64,000 nt of DNA from an uncultured Alphaproteobacteria bacterium (GTDB lineage Bacteria > Pseudomonadota > Alphaproteobacteria > Rhodobacterales > Rhodobacteraceae): NCBI GenBank assembly GCA_902576905.1, contig CACGWW010000005.1:1-64000 (forward strand), read 5' to 3'. Made by a program: the position numbers and the translations under genes. This document shows positions 44,285 through 53,970 of this stretch, piece after piece. Every line of letters begins with the position of its first letter. Position 1 is the stretch's first letter. Under the pieces are notes generated by a model that had not been told where the DNA came from, did not search any database, and worked only from the letters and a program-made list of their open reading frames with translations.

Positions 44285-45250
44285 TTATTTTTGCATATAT
44301 ATTTGTTTCCAAATTGAAACTGGATCAAAAAGAGTAAATTCCTTTCTTAATCCATAGGGACCAAATTCGGCGTGGGTAAACCCCATAATGTATACCTCCG
44401 CACCACTGGGTTCGTCGAACATCCCCCAACCTTCGTGTTTACCACTTAAACTCCAACGAACAGCCGCTCTTGGCGAAAGCATAGGGTCTTCCCTGCCAAT
44501 GACATGCTCTAGTTTAAATGTTGCGTTTGGAAAAGACGATCTCAGCCCCATCCATAAAAATTCAGTATCAGCCCAAGAATGAACCGTAGTGCTTCCAGGG
44601 TGTTCGGTTTGCACAGCTCGATCATATTCTTTTTGGATAATAGAGTAGTTTTTTTGCATTATTCCACTAAGAATTTCACTTAATTTCTGGCCCCACTTAT
44701 TATCATTACCAGAGCCTGTATAAGGACCCTTAACATCTATTGATGGAGAAAAGGGCTTGATACACTTTTCTGCGCCCCCCTCTCTTTCAATTAAGTCTAT
44801 AGCAAATTTTTTGGGATCCATGCCTAATTGTTTAACGATCCCAGCTGTGTCTCTGATTAACCATTCATCATTTATCTGATTATTTATAGCGGAACAATCT
44901 GCAATTGCTCTTATTACAAAACGCTTACCAGTTGCTTTACCAAAATAGCCGTTACCTAAGTGAGTTCCCATTGTTAATAAGCGGTGTGAAGATAAAAAGC
45001 CAGTTTCATCATCTCCACTCCAAATCACATCTTCACCAGTTAATTGTCTATCTGGAAATTCAGATAAAGTTGCTAAGGTTCCATTAATTGTATTTTGATT
45101 GCCAATCGAAATACCTTCAGGAAAACGCATGGGTATATCTTTAGTGTAATAATGATTTAATGTATCAATGCCCCTATCTTCCCATATTTCTTTCGTAATT
45201 CCTAATATGTAGTCTGGTAAATCTTTCCATTTCTCTGCAAAGCCCTTCAT
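44285..45250 (-). CDS. NTF2/SnoaL-like protein, long form
   Basis: A 321-residue soluble protein that appears to hold two SnoaL/NTF2-like cone folds: one at about 15-150 (YYTKDIPMRFPEG, then a strand-rich segment), another at about 190-315 (YDRAVQTEHPG, SFPNATFKLEHVIGREDPML, AVRWSLSGKHEG). Such folds act as cyclases, hydrolases or isomerases. It is one of three long NTF2-like proteins in this locus (also 47027-48091 and 53971-54975). AAGGAC precedes ATG 45250. It is two bases downstream of the LacI gene. Confidence 0.7.
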   Translation of the reverse strand: MKGFAEKWKDLPDYILGITKEIWEDRGIDTLNHYYTKDIPMRFPEGISIGNQNTINGTLATLSEFPDRQLTGEDVIWSGDDETGFLSSHRLLTMGTHLGNGYFGKATGKRFVIRAIADCSAINNQINDEWLIRDTAGIVKQLGMDPKKFAIDLIEREGGAEKCIKPFSPSIDVKGPYTGSGNDNKWGQKLSEILSGIMQKNYSIIQKEYDRAVQTEHPGSTTVHSWADTEFLWMGLRSSFPNATFKLEHVIGREDPMLSPRAAVRWSLSGKHEGWGMFDEPSGAEVYIMGFTHAEFGPYGLRKEFTLFDPVSIWKQIYMQK

Positions 45251-45252
45251 TG

Positions 45253-46266
45253 TTAATGTCCTTTATGAATTTTAGCTGATTTTCTTAAAATAAGCGGTCC
45301 GTCAACCTTTATTTTTTGAGGCCTCGCCTCGGGATTTTCTATTTTTTCAATCAATATCTCTACAGTCTCTCTAACCATGATATTTACTGGTTGTTGAACA
45401 GTTGTTAGCAAATATGAGGGCCAAGACGCCGCCGGAACGTCGTCGTAACCCACAACTGATACATCGTCAGGAATTTTTAGTCCAAGCTCATATCTGAGGG
45501 TATCCATAACTGCAAAGGCCATGTGATCGTTAGCTACAAATACCGCCTCAGGAGGATTATTCAAGAACATTGATCTTGTTGCTTCTCTAGATTCCTCAAG
45601 TACAAAATTACCCACTTTTCTACTATGTAAAGATAGTCCAGCATCATTAAGTATAGAGACAAAACCAGCCTCACGATCTCTTTGAGTAGAGGCACCTTCC
45701 CATCCTGCTATGTAACTAATCTTCTTGTGACCAGAACTAATTAAGAATTTTGCAATTTTTTTGCCTCCTTCTATGTTATCCGAGGTGATGGCTGACATAT
45801 TTGGTTCGTCTTGAGCTCTATTAAATAGAACCATGGGTACGCCAGCATTACGGCATCTTTCGGATAGACCAGAGGACATTGACACTGATGCAGCAATTAT
45901 TCCATCTACTTGATAGTCTAAGATCTCTCCGATTACGTTATCTATACTTTGCCTGTCTTTACCCGCCATAAAAATCAACACATGATATCCTTTTTCCTGC
46001 AGACAATTAGAGAGGCGTTCTAGCGCTTCAGGATAGAACTGGTTTTCTAAGTACGCTACAACTACACCGATCATACGACTTTTGCCAGATACCATAGCTC
46101 TAGCAATTGAGTTGGGTCGATATCCCAGGCTTAAAGCAGCTTCTTTTACCTTTGTGGTGGTTTTAATAGAGACCGATGCTCCGGGCGTAAACACCCTACT
46201 CACAGCCGATTGGGAAACTCCTGCAAGCTCGGCTACGTCAGCAGATGTTACTTTTGAGTTCTTCAT
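45253..46266 (-). CDS. LacI-family transcriptional regulator
   Basis: A 337-residue LacI/GalR-type repressor. The N-terminal HTH (SADVAELAGVSQSAVSRVFT) and hinge helix (PNSIARAMVSG) precede a periplasmic-binding-protein-like ligand domain. It overlaps the SDR gene by four bases and is embedded in the operon it probably regulates. A LacI-type 16-bp palindrome lies at 53833-53848 before the first gene of this operon. The effector is presumably a sugar-like intermediate. Confidence 0.92.
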   Translation of the reverse strand: MKNSKVTSADVAELAGVSQSAVSRVFTPGASVSIKTTTKVKEAALSLGYRPNSIARAMVSGKSRMIGVVVAYLENQFYPEALERLSNCLQEKGYHVLIFMAGKDRQSIDNVIGEILDYQVDGIIAASVSMSSGLSERCRNAGVPMVLFNRAQDEPNMSAITSDNIEGGKKIAKFLISSGHKKISYIAGWEGASTQRDREAGFVSILNDAGLSLHSRKVGNFVLEESREATRSMFLNNPPEAVFVANDHMAFAVMDTLRYELGLKIPDDVSVVGYDDVPAASWPSYLLTTVQQPVNIMVRETVEILIEKIENPEARPQKIKVDGPLILRKSAKIHKGH

Positions 46267-47027
46267 TCTGCTGTCCAGCCTCCATCTATCACTAGAGAGC
46301 TGCCAGTAATTAATGCAGATGCATCAGAAGCTAAGAAAACTACTGCTCCCATAATATCTTCAACTTTTCCAACTCGATCCAATTTAATTTTACTTTTAAT
46401 CCAAGAGAGTTTTTTTGGGTCATCAAAAGTGGGTTTAGTCAAATCAGTTAGTATAAAAGTCGGACAAATTGTGTTAACTCTTATGTTAGAAGCTCCTAAT
46501 TCAATGGCAATTGATTTAGTAAATCCTTCTACAGCATGTTTAGAAGCGCTATATACGGCACGCTCTTGCCCTCCAACCAGTCCCATTTGTGATGAAATAT
46601 TAATTAATGAACCGCTTTTATTTGCCGAAATTAACCTCCTTGCTACCGCCATAGTAAGAAAATAGGCACCTTTTAAATTAACGCTCATTACATCATCAAA
46701 ATCAGATTCCTTAGTTTCAACAGAAAGAGAATGCTTAGCAATTCCGGCCGAATTAACTAAAATATCAAAAGGATCTAAATGATTAATTATTTGAAGTGTT
46801 CTATTAGTCTTTGAAACATCTAACTCTACTAACTCGGTAGAAATTCCCTTATCTTTCAAAGAGGCGCTTAGTTCTTCTAATTTCTGCGACCTTCTTGCAG
46901 CAATCGTTATAGAAGCTCCATATTCAGCAAGAGCAACTGCACATGCTAATCCAATCCCTGAAGAGGCTCCTGCAATAAGAGCACGTTTGTTTTTTAACGA
47001 AAATGAAGGTGTACTAGGTAAATTCAT
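46263..47027 (-). CDS. Short-chain dehydrogenase/reductase
   Basis: A 254-residue classical SDR. The cofactor motif is AGASSGIG, NSAG is the structural Asn motif, the catalytic Ser lies in INISSQMG, and YSASK holds Tyr and Lys. The C-terminus ends in DGGWTAE. Arg-Arg after the second strand (AARRSQ) suggests NADP(H) or mixed preference, as inference. It overlaps both neighbours (TAATG and ATGA). Probably oxidises or reduces a hydroxyl of the pathway intermediate. Confidence 0.9.
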   Translation of the reverse strand: MNLPSTPSFSLKNKRALIAGASSGIGLACAVALAEYGASITIAARRSQKLEELSASLKDKGISTELVELDVSKTNRTLQIINHLDPFDILVNSAGIAKHSLSVETKESDFDDVMSVNLKGAYFLTMAVARRLISANKSGSLINISSQMGLVGGQERAVYSASKHAVEGFTKSIAIELGASNIRVNTICPTFILTDLTKPTFDDPKKLSWIKSKIKLDRVGKVEDIMGAVVFLASDASALITGSSLVIDGGWTAE

Positions 47028-48091
47028 TAATAGTTCTCATCAATGTTAATATCGCTATGTGATCTCGATTTATTTAATTCCCTAAGCCTCTGAAAAACAT
47101 TTATTCCGACCTGATGATACATATCCAAAATATCAACTAAAACCCAGTTCTCCCTAATTAAACCATCCTCTCCTAACTTCCAAAAGTCGAGACTACGTAA
47201 AAATATTTCTTTATTAACTGGTGCAATTCCCAGCCAACCGTCGAAATTTAATTGCATATGCATATTTGGCCAGCCGGTTTCACATACATATAGCCCCTCT
47301 GCGATCCAATGTGTATCGGCTTTCCATTTCGAATGGAAGTCTGACTTGTCATCTACCGTTCGATCTGGCATTGCATTTAAAAAAGGTATTTGATGCCAAT
47401 TTCTAAACCCTGAAATTCCTCTGCAAGATCCAATTCCAGCAGGACCATACCAATTGAACTGAGGATGCCAATATTTTTCAAGTTTCATTGCTTTTGGGTT
47501 TGGGTCAGACGGGTGCTTACACAAATCTGTAAGCATGTTTTTAATTTTCAACATACTTGTATGTCCGTCGCCTCTCGCATATAAACCATCACCAGATATT
47601 GGACCAGGAGTGCACATGAACTTCCCCAGCTGTGGAGCCATCGGCCACGAGTTTGATTGCATCATTAGCTCTGGTAAGTCCCATATAGCTTGAATCTCAA
47701 CTATTTTTTCTTTATCAAACCTGTAAAACTCATGAAACCGCATGTGAGCAAGTTGTCCCGTCGGTAAAATGTCTAAAAAAGAAGATACAAAGGTCCCAAA
47801 ATAGTTTCCCATACAGGCAACCCAGTCGGTTCCCTCTGGAGTTTCACCCGCTAAAATGATGAGATCTCTTCTTTCAAGATTTGGAAATGCTCTTAAAAGA
47901 GGCTTATACGTAGTACCGAAATATTTTTCTGCTCCTTTTATCGTTCCAAAAGGAAAACACATCTTAATTTGACATTCTGGAACTAGTATTTTTTCAAATT
48001 GTTCTTGAACAGTCTGATCTGAAAAATCCCTCATGGCAGATAATAGAGGAGCGATATGATCCTTAAGTTTTTCCGATTTACTAGCACTCAT
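47027..48091 (-). CDS. NTF2/SnoaL-like protein, long form
   Basis: A 354-residue soluble protein with two NTF2-like halves: residues about 15-150, including YFGTFVSSFLDILPTG and MRFHEFYRFDKEKIVEIQAIWDLPELM, and about 190-335 with KYWHPQFNWYGPAGIGSCRGISGFRNWHQIPF. The second half has the W-Y-G-P-x-G-I-G pattern also present in the gene at 53971, so the two are clearly paralogues. It shares single-base TAATG junctions with HisD-like and SDR genes. Enzymatic role unknown; cyclisation, dehydration or isomerisation are possible. Confidence 0.75.
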   Translation of the reverse strand: MSASKSEKLKDHIAPLLSAMRDFSDQTVQEQFEKILVPECQIKMCFPFGTIKGAEKYFGTTYKPLLRAFPNLERRDLIILAGETPEGTDWVACMGNYFGTFVSSFLDILPTGQLAHMRFHEFYRFDKEKIVEIQAIWDLPELMMQSNSWPMAPQLGKFMCTPGPISGDGLYARGDGHTSMLKIKNMLTDLCKHPSDPNPKAMKLEKYWHPQFNWYGPAGIGSCRGISGFRNWHQIPFLNAMPDRTVDDKSDFHSKWKADTHWIAEGLYVCETGWPNMHMQLNFDGWLGIAPVNKEIFLRSLDFWKLGEDGLIRENWVLVDILDMYHQVGINVFQRLRELNKSRSHSDINIDENY

Positions 48092-49401
48092 TAATCTGCT
48101 GAACCCCCATAAGGAATATTTTTCCTTCCAAAGCGCCTTACCCTCAAGTTACACTGTTCTGCATGCCCAATAAACCCTTCAAGAACGCATAGACGCGACC
48201 CATACTCACCAATTTTTGTAGCAGCTTCATCAGTCAGAATTTTTTGATAGCTATGTGTTTTCAAAAATTTACCCACCCATAAGCCCCCAGTATATCTACC
48301 TGCTTTTTTTGTAGGAAGTGTATGATTGGTGCCAATCACTTTATCTCCGTTTGCTACATTCGTTCTTTGACCTAAGAACAATGCACCATAGGAATGCATA
48401 TGCTCTAGATACCAATCGTCTCTATCAGTCATTACTTGTACATGTTCATAGGCCATCTCGTTTGCAACAGACAACATCTCTTCGTGAGTGTCACATAGCA
48501 CTATATCACCATAGTCCCTCCAGCTAGCACTGGCAGTATCAGATGTTGGTAAAATTTTTAAAAGTCTTTCAATTTCTTTAATTGTATCGTTTGCTAAGCT
48601 CTCTGAATTAGTTATCAAGCAAGCCGGTGAATTATATCCATGTTCTGCCTGGCCAAGAAGATCGGTGGCACACATTTCAGCGTCAACAGTTTCGTCTGCG
48701 ATAACCATTGTTTCAGTGGGTCCAGCAAAAAGATCAATTCCCACCCTCCCAAATAACTGGCGTTTTGCTTCAGCAACGAATGCATTTCCAGGTCCAACCA
48801 GCATATCGACTGACTTAATCGTTTCAGTGCCAATAGCCATTGCTGCAACAGCTTGAATACCACCTAGCACGTATATTTCGTTGGCTCCTCCCATTTTCAT
48901 TGCTGCAACGATTGCCGGATGAGGTTCACCATTTACAGGTGGTGCGGAAGAGATAATACGTGGCACGCCTGCAACTGAAGCTGTTAAAACTGACATGTGC
49001 GCAGAGGCAACCATTGGAAACTTGCCTCCAGGAACATAACACCCTACTGATTGCACTGGGATATTTTTATGACCTAAAACTACTCCTGGCAAAGTTTCGA
49101 CCTCTACATCACTCATACTATTCATCTGCTCTTTCGCAAACCTTCTAATCTGATTTTGAGCAAATTTGATATCTTCCATGTCACGCGTGGAAACTTTTTG
49201 CATTGCGGCGTCAATTTCGGATTCTGAAAGCAAAAAGTTTGGTCGATCAAAGTTATCAAACTTTTTTGAAAGCTCACGAACAGCTTTATCTCCTTTCACT
49301 TCAACTTCTTTCAATGTTTTCTCGACCACAGTCCTTACGTTAAAATCCTCTTCAAGCTTTTCACCTTCTGATTTACTGTTTTTAATTTTTCTTACCGCCA
49401 T
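48091..49401 (-). CDS. Histidinol-dehydrogenase-family enzyme, HpsN (sulfopropanediol dehydrogenase)-like
   Basis: A 436-residue member of the HisD family, which oxidises a primary alcohol to a carboxylate in two NAD+-dependent steps. The zinc ligands Gln251 and His254 appear in LLGQAEHG, Asp in NGDKVIG and His in EGFIGHAE. The sequence [23 protein letters not shown] differs from biosynthetic HisD and is the version I associate with HpsN-type catabolic enzymes (written here only as a short family marker). Context is an ABC-transporter operon with no histidine genes, so a catabolic role is favoured. The real substrate is unknown. Confidence 0.82.
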   Translation of the reverse strand: MAVRKIKNSKSEGEKLEEDFNVRTVVEKTLKEVEVKGDKAVRELSKKFDNFDRPNFLLSESEIDAAMQKVSTRDMEDIKFAQNQIRRFAKEQMNSMSDVEVETLPGVVLGHKNIPVQSVGCYVPGGKFPMVASAHMSVLTASVAGVPRIISSAPPVNGEPHPAIVAAMKMGGANEIYVLGGIQAVAAMAIGTETIKSVDMLVGPGNAFVAEAKRQLFGRVGIDLFAGPTETMVIADETVDAEMCATDLLGQAEHGYNSPACLITNSESLANDTIKEIERLLKILPTSDTASASWRDYGDIVLCDTHEEMLSVANEMAYEHVQVMTDRDDWYLEHMHSYGALFLGQRTNVANGDKVIGTNHTLPTKKAGRYTGGLWVGKFLKTHSYQKILTDEAATKIGEYGSRLCVLEGFIGHAEQCNLRVRRFGRKNIPYGGSAD

Positions 49402-49463
49402 TTTTTAAACCTCTACCTTTAAAATTAATAAAAAATTTTTCTTCAATTATTTCTTCTCAAAAT

Positions 49464-50345
49464 TTATCCTTTAACTGCTCCAGCAGTCAGTCCACTTACA
49501 ATCTGCCTTTGAAAAAACATGACCATAATAAATAAGGGTGCAGTAGTCGAAACAACTGCTGCTACAGCAAACATTACATTTCCCTCAGTTTGTGTAGTTC
49601 CCATAAAACTCGCTATCTTGGGCACCATGGTTTGGTTGTTTTGTGATAAGAGCATAGATGTTATAGCAAAATCATTGTAAGCCAATAAAAAGCTAAACAG
49701 TCCTGTTGTAATAACACCAGGCCACATCACAGGTATAATAACGTGCCTAAAAGCCTGGAACTGCGTGCATCCGTCGACTTTTGCGCTTTCATCTAATTCT
49801 TTCGGAATTTTTTGAAAAAAACTATGCAGCATCCACAATGTAAAAGGCTGATTGATGGCGACCAAGACTATAACAGTGGTTGCTAAATGTCCCCACAAAT
49901 TCCATTCATAAAATGGTAGCAAATAACCAGCTACTAACGTTATCGGAGGCATAGCTCTAAAAATGAGAGCAGTTATCAGCAGCCAAAAGGTATACTTGTA
50001 AGATGATCTAGAAAGCGCATACCCGCCTAGTGTCCCGATTGTTAAAGACGTCCCTACAACAAAGAAGCATACCAAAGTTGTGTTTATGACCGCTTGCCAA
50101 AAGTTCTCTTGCACCCAAGCTCCATAATAACCATCTCCCGTAAAGGCCCCACCTTTCTCAGCAATAGTACGTGGGGCAAACAGAGCGTTCATCCAATCTG
50201 CTTTTGAAAAGAAGTCGGCTTCTATCTTAAAGGATCCCCAAAGAGTCCAAATGAACGGAAAAGCTGCAATAATTAGCCAAAAAACAATAAATATCGATAT
50301 GGAAACTTTGAGCGAGATAGGAAGTTTAAGAGAGTGATTTATCAT
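49464..50345 (-). CDS. Carbohydrate ABC transporter permease (MalG type)
   Basis: A 293-residue permease with six hydrophobic segments and the EAA loop AKVDGCTQFQAFRHVIIPVM. The C-terminus SGLTAGAVKG is characteristic of MalG-type sugar permeases. It overlaps the MalF-type gene by four bases. Works with the ATPase encoded at 52761-53810. Confidence 0.9.
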   Translation of the reverse strand: MINHSLKLPISLKVSISIFIVFWLIIAAFPFIWTLWGSFKIEADFFSKADWMNALFAPRTIAEKGGAFTGDGYYGAWVQENFWQAVINTTLVCFFVVGTSLTIGTLGGYALSRSSYKYTFWLLITALIFRAMPPITLVAGYLLPFYEWNLWGHLATTVIVLVAINQPFTLWMLHSFFQKIPKELDESAKVDGCTQFQAFRHVIIPVMWPGVITTGLFSFLLAYNDFAITSMLLSQNNQTMVPKIASFMGTTQTEGNVMFAVAAVVSTTAPLFIMVMFFQRQIVSGLTAGAVKG

Positions 50346-51373
50346 TTTGCACTCTTTTCGTTGAAATCACGCCAAGTTCTAATCAAAACAGGAAATAATA
50401 GAATAGAGACACCTATTATTGTTAGAACTGAAGATGTTGCTGCAGACGAAAGTAATCTAGTTTCTCCTCCTAAGTCATTGAAAATAAACCATGAAAGAGA
50501 TTGTGCATGTGCTTCAGCACTAAAGCCAACTATTGGTTCAAAGACTCTAAAATTATCCATTAATTGCATCAATGCTACAAAAGTAATAAGCGGCATTAGA
50601 TGAGGTATCACTACATACCAAACTTGTTGTAATCTTGACGCACCATCAATTTTAGCGCTCTCTATAGTGTCCATTGGTAAGGTTTGTAATCCTGCATAGA
50701 AGACGACGAATGAAAAAGGAGCAGCATGCCAAACGCCATAAACTATCAACATAACCCAAGTTAGACCAGTGGATGCCTTTAGAGATAGATCAGGGTCTTC
50801 GAATACATATTGCAGTGCTTCACCAATTATTCCTCTACTGTCTATCATCCAAAATAAGACAAGAGACCCTATCAAAGGAGAAACGATCATTGGAAGAAGA
50901 GAGAAAAAGATAGTTAACCCTTTTAAGTTGTGATGAAGAGAATTCACAGCCAAAGCAATGATAAAACCAAAAACGAGCATTAACGGAGTTACCGTGAACG
51001 TGAATGTCAAAGTGAAAGCCATTGCCCTATAAAAAGGTAAGTTTCCGATATTTTTTTTAAATTCTGTGAAATTATTGGATTCTATCCATATTTCTTTTAC
51101 TTCGTTTACTGCCAGATGGCCTCTGTCCTTATAAATTTCTAAACCAACAAACTTTCCTAATGGTTCGGATTTCCTTAAATCTCTTGTTGCTTCTTGATCA
51201 ATTGTTGTTTCTTGCTTGCAACCAAAAGGATCACAGTTCTCTGTAACGATAATTACAGCATCATGAGGGGTAAATAGTGACTGAATGACAATTGAAAAAA
51301 TTGGCAAAGCAATAAAAAGCAGCATTGCAGATGCAGTAGGCAAAAAAAACCAAAAAAAAGTTTTATGTTTCAT
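50342..51373 (-). CDS. Carbohydrate ABC transporter permease (MalF type)
   Basis: A 343-residue permease. The first membrane segment is followed by a periplasmic insertion of about 75 residues containing two close cysteines (CDPFGC), then the conserved core with EAA loop AKIDGASRLQQVWYVVIPHL. Such an insertion before the second helix is common in MalF relatives. It is 65 bases downstream of the binding protein gene, after a hairpin. Confidence 0.9.
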   Translation of the reverse strand: MKHKTFFWFFLPTASAMLLFIALPIFSIVIQSLFTPHDAVIIVTENCDPFGCKQETTIDQEATRDLRKSEPLGKFVGLEIYKDRGHLAVNEVKEIWIESNNFTEFKKNIGNLPFYRAMAFTLTFTFTVTPLMLVFGFIIALAVNSLHHNLKGLTIFFSLLPMIVSPLIGSLVLFWMIDSRGIIGEALQYVFEDPDLSLKASTGLTWVMLIVYGVWHAAPFSFVVFYAGLQTLPMDTIESAKIDGASRLQQVWYVVIPHLMPLITFVALMQLMDNFRVFEPIVGFSAEAHAQSLSWFIFNDLGGETRLLSSAATSSVLTIIGVSILLFPVLIRTWRDFNEKSAK

Positions 51374-51398
51374 TAAATAAACTCTGGAACCAAAAAAT

Positions 51399-51427
51399 TA
51401 TCAGGGAAGCATTAAGCTTCCCTGATA
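51399..51427 (-). terminator. Hairpin between binding protein and permease genes
   Basis: TATCAGGGAAGC pairs perfectly over 12 bp with GCTTCCCTGATA across a five-base loop; on the minus strand a run of six T follows shortly after. Probably a partial terminator or protective mRNA end within the operon. Confidence 0.82.
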
Positions 51428-51438
51428 CAAGATCGCTT

Positions 51439-52680
51439 TTAGTTAAGAAAACCCTTCTCTTTTGCGGCTGCAGTATAAGCAGCTTCAACGTCTGCAAGAG
51501 CAGTGGCTGCATCTTCTTTACCTTGCATAAAGTCTACAATTTCACTACCAAGAGCTGAGTGTAGAAGTCCTTGATAAGGTAGCATAGGATATGGAATTGC
51601 ATTCATTCTTGCTGCAGCAGCAACGCCTACATTTGCTGGACCAGGCTTAAATCCTTCGATCAGCCAAACAGCTAATGGCATCATTTTATCGTCTAATCTT
51701 TTAGGATTAATACCATTCATCATTGCTATAAACGTAGCTTCAGCTTCTGCATCTGAGATGTTTTTAGCAACAGTCCAACCGTCCCACCAAAGTGTTGTTG
51801 CAGGAGTTGATCCTCCTCCAACAGTCATAGGATCTCCTAGTGTAGTTGTTTTTACTACGGTTGGGGTTGACTGCTCAGGATCCATTAAAGGACCCATTCT
51901 TGATCCCCACATATTCATCATAGCTACATTACCAGCTTTCCACTCTGCTGAGGTCGCGTTTGAGTCATGAGTCAAGAAATCTGGGTTCATATATGCGGAA
52001 AGAGCCTTTAACATTTCAAGGGTAGCTACTCCTTTTGCATTATTAATTGACACTTCAGCTGAACCAGACTTAAAAAACTCACCTCCATGACCGATATACA
52101 TATTTGTGAATTCCTGAGCTAAATTCCAGCCAGCTTTATATGCACCTCCTAGAGGATAATCCATTAAACCTTTATCTTTTATGATTTTTGCTCCAGCGAG
52201 CATTTCTTCATAGGTTTTTGGAGCCGATATGCCAGCTTTTTCTAAAATATCTGAACGATAAACTAAATGTTGTGCATTTGCCATGAAAGCAATGGCCATA
52301 ACTTTACCATTAATTGTGATAAGCTGGTTTTTCTTTAGGCCTTTTCCATGTTTTGCAACAAGATCATCTAATGGTCTAATCACATCATTATTCATTAACG
52401 CAACTATTGATGAATTGGCTATAATGGCGGAAGTATACTCCGCTGGATTACCACTCATACCAGCAACATTTATTTTTTGGTGATCAGCTGTCAAGTTAGC
52501 TTTAACTTCTGATCCCTTACATACCTTTGCGCCATCTGCAACTGCGTGGATTGCTGGAAACTCGTTACCTACAATGCTTACCCTTGCCGATATTTTACAT
52601 CCGTGACCATCAGCAAAAATAGGGGCAGCAAAAACGGCTATAGCACTTGCTACAACCAACCGCATAATATTTTTAATCAT
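51439..52680 (-). CDS. Carbohydrate ABC transporter substrate-binding protein
   Basis: A 413-residue periplasmic binding protein. The signal peptide lies at residues 1-23 (MRLVVASAIAVFAAPIFA). The mature domain is of the MalE/UgpB class: RVSIVGNEFPAIHAVADG at the start, MSGNPAEYTSAI, then MNMWGSRMG and TTLWWDGWTVAKN. Two Cys are found in the early mature region. It is likely the most abundant product of the operon, given the downstream hairpin. Ligand unknown, presumably a sugar, polyol or related small molecule. Confidence 0.88.
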   Translation of the reverse strand: MIKNIMRLVVASAIAVFAAPIFADGHGCKISARVSIVGNEFPAIHAVADGAKVCKGSEVKANLTADHQKINVAGMSGNPAEYTSAIIANSSIVALMNNDVIRPLDDLVAKHGKGLKKNQLITINGKVMAIAFMANAQHLVYRSDILEKAGISAPKTYEEMLAGAKIIKDKGLMDYPLGGAYKAGWNLAQEFTNMYIGHGGEFFKSGSAEVSINNAKGVATLEMLKALSAYMNPDFLTHDSNATSAEWKAGNVAMMNMWGSRMGPLMDPEQSTPTVVKTTTLGDPMTVGGGSTPATTLWWDGWTVAKNISDAEAEATFIAMMNGINPKRLDDKMMPLAVWLIEGFKPGPANVGVAAAARMNAIPYPMLPYQGLLHSALGSEIVDFMQGKEDAATALADVEAAYTAAAKEKGFLN

Positions 52681-52760
52681 AATAAAACTCCATGATAGTT
52701 TTGTGCTTCATATTAAAAGCACTAGGTTTGTCTCGATTTCTCGAGAATTTATGGGAAAAA

Positions 52761-53810
52761 TTATTTCCCAATTCGATCCCCCGTTTTATGATCAAACAGG
52801 TGACATTTCTTTGATGGGATATGAATTGAAACATAATCCTCAATATTCGCTCTGTAATCTTTTTCTGTTTTTATACTTACCAATGATTGTCCAATCTTAA
52901 CGGTGACCATAGTTGCATCACCTAAGATTTCTAACGTATAAATTGGAGCATTTATTTGTCCGCCGCTTTTCACGACGCTAGCGTCTTCGGCTCTGAAGCC
53001 TAACGTGACTTTTGAGTTTTCTACATTTAATCCACTCACTGAGGTCAAATCTGCAGTAAATTTTTTATTTTTAACCTCTCCGTCAATCAAATTCATGGCA
53101 GGAGAGCCTATAAAGCTTGCCACAAAAGCATTGGCGGGGTTGTCATATATCTCTGTAGGACTACCTACCTGCTGAATAATACCCTCTCTCATAACGACAA
53201 CTCTGTCGGCAAGTGTCATAGCCTCAACTTGGTCATGAGTAACATAGACAGTTGTGACGGCAAGTTCATGGCTCAGATTTTTTATTTGAGCGCGAGTAGA
53301 TACTCGTAACTTGGCATCAAGATTCGATAAAGGTTCATCCATTAAAAAAACGTTTGGCTCTCTTACGATAGCGCGCGCTAAAGCTACCCTCTGCCTCTGA
53401 CCTCCCGATAATTCAGCAGGCTTACGATGAAGAAAATTTTCTAATTCCACCATTTTCACGGCACGCATTACTTTTTCATTGTGCGTAGATTTATCTATTC
53501 CCCTCACCTTGAGAGGAAATCTAATGTTATCATACACATTCATGTTTGGGTAAAGTGCATAACTCTGAAATACCATCGCGACATCACGGTCCTTCGGTTC
53601 AAGGTCATTTATTTTTTTGCCATCCACTAAAATTTCTCCGTCGGTTGCATCTTCTAAGCCAGCAATCATTCTCATTGTTGTTGTTTTTCCACAACCTGAT
53701 GGCCCTAATAATACAAGAAATTCTTTATCAGCTATTGTTAAATTGAAATCATCTACTGCTGTAAAATTACCCCAACGTTTTGTAAGTTTTTTAAGTTGAA
53801 TTTCAGCCAT
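52761..53810 (-). CDS. Carbohydrate ABC transporter ATPase (UgpC/MsmK type)
   Basis: A 349-residue ATPase. Walker A is GPSGCGKTT, the signature SGGQRQRVALARA, Walker B VFLMDEPLSNLD, and the switch His is in VTHDQ. The C-terminal TOBE region is present (VTLGFRAEDA). It is the first gene of the long minus-strand operon and has a LacI-type palindrome 23 bases before its ATG. Its being first, ahead of the binding protein, differs from the alpha-glucoside operon next door. Confidence 0.92.
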   Translation of the reverse strand: MAEIQLKKLTKRWGNFTAVDDFNLTIADKEFLVLLGPSGCGKTTTMRMIAGLEDATDGEILVDGKKINDLEPKDRDVAMVFQSYALYPNMNVYDNIRFPLKVRGIDKSTHNEKVMRAVKMVELENFLHRKPAELSGGQRQRVALARAIVREPNVFLMDEPLSNLDAKLRVSTRAQIKNLSHELAVTTVYVTHDQVEAMTLADRVVVMREGIIQQVGSPTEIYDNPANAFVASFIGSPAMNLIDGEVKNKKFTADLTSVSGLNVENSKVTLGFRAEDASVVKSGGQINAPIYTLEILGDATMVTVKIGQSLVSIKTEKDYRANIEDYVSIHIPSKKCHLFDHKTGDRIGK

Positions 53811-53832
53811 TTAACTTTCTAAAATAAACTTA

Positions 53833-53848
53833 TTGCATACGTTTGCAA
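53833..53848. promoter_or_regulatory. LacI-family operator palindrome
   Basis: TTGCATACGTTTGCAA is a 16-bp palindrome (14 of 16 positions symmetric) centred on CG, the typical form of LacI/GalR-family operators. It sits in the 160-base divergent region between the ATPase gene (-) and the NTF2-like gene (+), so it could control both directions. The LacI gene at 45253-46266 is the obvious partner. Confidence 0.72.
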
Positions 53849-53970
53849 GTAGATAATAAAATGTTAATATATTAAGTTAGATTCTAGCAAGCAATTTTGT
53901 AATTTGCTTCAATCTGGCACAAAAAAAACGATAAGAAACCGTAGCGATAATTAATTAAAAGAAGAATTAG

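Noticed and set aside
52738-52747. TTCTCGAGAA, perfect 10-bp palindrome upstream of the second binding protein gene
   Set aside because: Short and single; unlike the LacI-type site at 53833. Could be an operator, but chance is as likely.
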